Source: a virus
Virus record (IMG/VR): IMGVR_UViG_3300035670_000984
Coordinates: 1-29,603 of that record
Strand: one strand, 5' to 3'
DNA: 29,603 nt
A program made the position numbers and the translations under genes. The notes beneath the pieces are model-generated. The model did no database searches, was not told the origin of the DNA, and saw nothing but the letters and a program-made list of their open reading frames with translations. This document shows, in pieces, positions 28,182-29,603 of the stretch; the stretch's first letter is position 1, and each line of letters begins with the position of its first letter.

Positions 28182-28633
28182 GCAACTTTAATCTTTGTTA
28201 AGGTTTTCTTTGTTACTTTCTCAAGTTCATTCGTTAGATTCGTAAGTACTTGCGCCTTTGTGGCCTCATATGTTTTTTTAACCAAATTAAAGCCTGGTTG
28301 ATATTCACCATTACGCTTTGTCCATCCGAATTCTAACAAATGGCCGTGTTGACCTTTATTTTTATAATCATATCCTATGTACACCGTTCTTTTTGCTCTG
28401 CGCATTACGAACGTTACCGATCCTGCAAGATTACCAGTACGCTTTCTTTCGGTTGCTCTTGCCTTTAAGTTCTGAACTGCTGGTTTACCGGCTCTTCTGA
28501 ATATTGCTTTTTCATTAATGGCAATATCGTATTCGTAGCCTATTTTTTTAATCTTGGCAATAATTTCATCAATTTCCTTTTGCAATGTTACCTCATTGCG
28601 CCTACTCTGTACTATCGCTTCATTCCTTCCCAT
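28178..28633 (-). CDS. HK97 gp10-like tail/neck protein
   Basis: I use the ATG at 28633 (151 residues); a GTG one codon earlier is also possible. It begins with a helix (MGRNEAIVQSRRNEVTLQKE), then a basic middle (RAGKPAVQNLKARATERKRTGNLAGSV, split) and strands VTFVMRRAKRTVYIGYDYK with GHLLEFGWTKRN. The pattern Gly-x-Leu-x-x-Ser before strands and HLLEFG is typical of HK97 gp10-like proteins, which help tail completion and neck assembly. It overlaps the head closure gene by one base (TGATG) and the tail terminator gene by ATGA. Confidence 0.75.
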   Translation of the reverse strand: MGRNEAIVQSRRNEVTLQKEIDEIIAKIKKIGYEYDIAINEKAIFRRAGKPAVQNLKARATERKRTGNLAGSVTFVMRRAKRTVYIGYDYKNKGQHGHLLEFGWTKRNGEYQPGFNLVKKTYEATKAQVLTNLTNELEKVTKKTLTKIKVA

Positions 28634-28977
28634 CACCTTACTATTTTGCCTCTCAATTTCATATAACGCTTCCGCCCCATCGTTTCAACTCGCGTTATGT
28701 CGTAAGTGTCGCCTTCGTACTCAATCTGATCCTCAACAAAACAGGCCTTATACCTGCAAGTGAAATCCTTATAATCCATAACAGTCTGTCGGTGTTCTAT
28801 ATCTGTCTCGTTGTCAATGTCATCGCTCACGTGCGCCCACATTACGGTATCAGTTGTTGTTCTGCCTGTAATCTCGCCAAGGTCATCGTATGTATATGCA
28901 GTTTTTACCTTCAGCGTGATTTTTTCATCCATTGCACCGATGGATATTCGTGCGCTCAAATTATCTGCGTAAATCAT
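28633..28977 (-). CDS. Head closure / head-tail adaptor protein (gp16-like)
   Basis: This 114-residue, beta-barrel-like protein fits the SPP1 gp16/Phage_H_T_join family. It has ITLKVKTAYTYDDLGEITGR (residues about 19-38), where the Asp-x-x-Gly-x turn is typical. TVMWAHVSD gives a strand with a Trp, a middle with RQTVMDYKDFTCRYK follows, and the end is DTYDITRVETMGRKRYMKL. The protein closes the head after packaging and connects to the tail. ATGA overlaps on both sides place it in a strict neck gene cluster. Confidence 0.75.
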   Translation of the reverse strand: MIYADNLSARISIGAMDEKITLKVKTAYTYDDLGEITGRTTTDTVMWAHVSDDIDNETDIEHRQTVMDYKDFTCRYKACFVEDQIEYEGDTYDITRVETMGRKRYMKLRGKIVR

Positions 28978-29492
28978 AACAACAAGGATTCAGCGTCAAG
29001 TAATTTCTCAGCACTCATCGGATATTTTACCAATCGGTTCTCACGTTGTTCGTACATCTCGGCAACTATCAAGTAGGCCGCCTGTTTTACCAAATTACTA
29101 ATCTCACAACTTACCAAAACATCCATCTTGTATTCCATTCCATCGTTGAGGGCCTCATCGTAGTACATAGAATATACACCGTAACTGTCCAGTTGATCCG
29201 TTAATGGTGTTACATCCAACCAGGTGCCATCTACTTGCCTTTCCTGAATAGTCAGCACCGCCTCGGTATCTTTTGGTAGTTCAAACCAATGTTCTTTGGC
29301 GTTACCGATCACCGTTAGTGAATTTGTTAATATAGGCCTTCCAATATACTTCTCAATGTAATCACCAGCCGCACGAATATAGCCAATAATCAACTGCTTA
29401 TCCTCGTCATCGAAGATGCGCAGGTGATTCTTTAGATTATCATCGTAATCGATAACTAAAGATTTATGGCCATTGTTGCGGATAACTTTCAT
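28974..29492 (-). CDS. Head-tail connector protein (gp6/gp15-like)
   Basis: The helical 172-residue protein contains the adaptor signature EDKQLIIGYIRAAGDYIEKY followed by IGRPILTNSL (residues about 32-60). That pattern is common to HK97 gp6 and SPP1 gp15-like connectors, which form the ring under the portal. The middle is strand-rich (HWFELPKDTEAVLTIQ, DGTWLDVTPL). The C-terminal helix LVKQAAYLIVAEMYEQRENR is the second conserved part. It is the rightmost complete gene; the portal, capsid and terminase genes are expected beyond the window edge. Confidence 0.8.
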   Translation of the reverse strand: MKVIRNNGHKSLVIDYDDNLKNHLRIFDDEDKQLIIGYIRAAGDYIEKYIGRPILTNSLTVIGNAKEHWFELPKDTEAVLTIQERQVDGTWLDVTPLTDQLDSYGVYSMYYDEALNDGMEYKMDVLVSCEISNLVKQAAYLIVAEMYEQRENRLVKYPMSAEKLLDAESLLL

Positions 29493-29603
29493 ATTGCCTT
29501 TAAAAATCCTTTAGATACTAACTCATCAAACTTCGTTGGATCGACCGCCACAATATCACCAATCCTTCCAGGTAGTCCGTATGCATGGTACATTGTTTTT
29601 AAA
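29489..29603 (-). CDS. 3' end of a small head/neck-region protein
   Basis: The frame is open from the right edge and ends ...VDPTKFDELVSKGFLKAI, with its TGA overlapping the connector ATG by ATGA. The ending (IGDIVAVDPTKFDELVSKG) is like that of short proteins often found between capsid and connector genes, where a small strand is followed by a helix with E-L-V-x-K-G. An ATG inside (29593-29591) would give only 34 residues, so the true start is probably beyond the window. Confidence 0.55.
   Translation of the reverse strand, partial: LKTMYHAYGLPGRIGDIVAVDPTKFDELVSKGFLKAI

Noticed and set aside
28585-29076. Plus-strand open frame of 163 codons over the neck genes
   Set aside because: It covers three well-supported, overlapping neck genes on the other strand and has no domain-like pattern.

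Overview
The window looks like part of a tailed, siphovirus-like phage or prophage genome from a Bacteroidota host. Every credible gene is on the minus strand. The order from the right edge leftwards is that of a siphovirus: head-tail connectors, tail completion, tail tube, tail-assembly chaperone with a -1 frameshift, tape measure, tail tip, fibres, lysis, then recombination, modification and replication genes. The host guess rests on a VirE-N/BT4734-like primase module, a DUF5906-type helicase, a DUF5675-type lysis protein, the near absence of Shine-Dalgarno sequences, and TATATTTG boxes that match the Bacteroidota -7 promoter element (TAnnTTTG). No terminase, portal, capsid, integrase or repressor is present. 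The first three probably lie beyond the right edge, and the lifestyle cannot be read from this window.

Layout, in the direction of transcription. 29.6-19.1 kb: neck, tail tube, chaperone, tape measure, tail hub, and a signal-peptide-bearing adhesin-like fibre. 19.1-16.2 kb: a baseplate-type domain protein and a second long fibre. 16.2-13.3 kb: small membrane proteins, a metallophosphoesterase, a DUF5675 protein, a spanin-like protein and a holin, closed by a clear intrinsic terminator at about 13.25 kb. 13.1-7.45 kb: a second transcription unit with small early genes, a Rad52/Sak-like annealing protein plus a YqaJ-like exonuclease, a Mom-like DNA-modification protein, a 400-base gene-poor stretch with tRNA-like and pseudoknot-like RNA structure, a putative regulator, a divergent C5-cytosine methyltransferase and a VRR-NUC-like nuclease, ending at a terminator at about 7.4 kb. 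7.3-4.96 kb: an AT-rich IbrB/IbrA-like pair (ParB-like plus PAPS-reductase-like) behind an 18-bp palindrome. 4.95-4.86 kb: a compact structured RNA with its own promoter-like box, two hairpins whose loops are complementary over 8 nt, and a terminator-type U tract. 4.84-1.88 kb: a PD-(D/E)XK-like protein, a primase-like protein and an SF3-type helicase. 1.86-1.66 kb: an iteron-like array of 11-bp repeats around an AT-rich core, a likely replication origin. 1.6-0.06 kb: a promoter-like box followed by small genes, including one with an SSB-like C-terminal tail and an HNH endonuclease.

Together the early half provides replication (primase, helicase, candidate origin, possible ssDNA-binding protein), recombination (annealing protein, exonuclease, VRR-NUC) and a suite that may modify phage DNA or act on host control (Mom-like, C5-MTase-like, IbrA/IbrB-like). 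The strongest candidates for something undescribed are the kissing-loop RNA at 4857-4945, the tRNA-Leu-like tandem elements at 9475-9757, the iteron array at 1663-1854, and the IbrAB/Mom/MTase combination. All function calls come from reading sequence; no database search was run.
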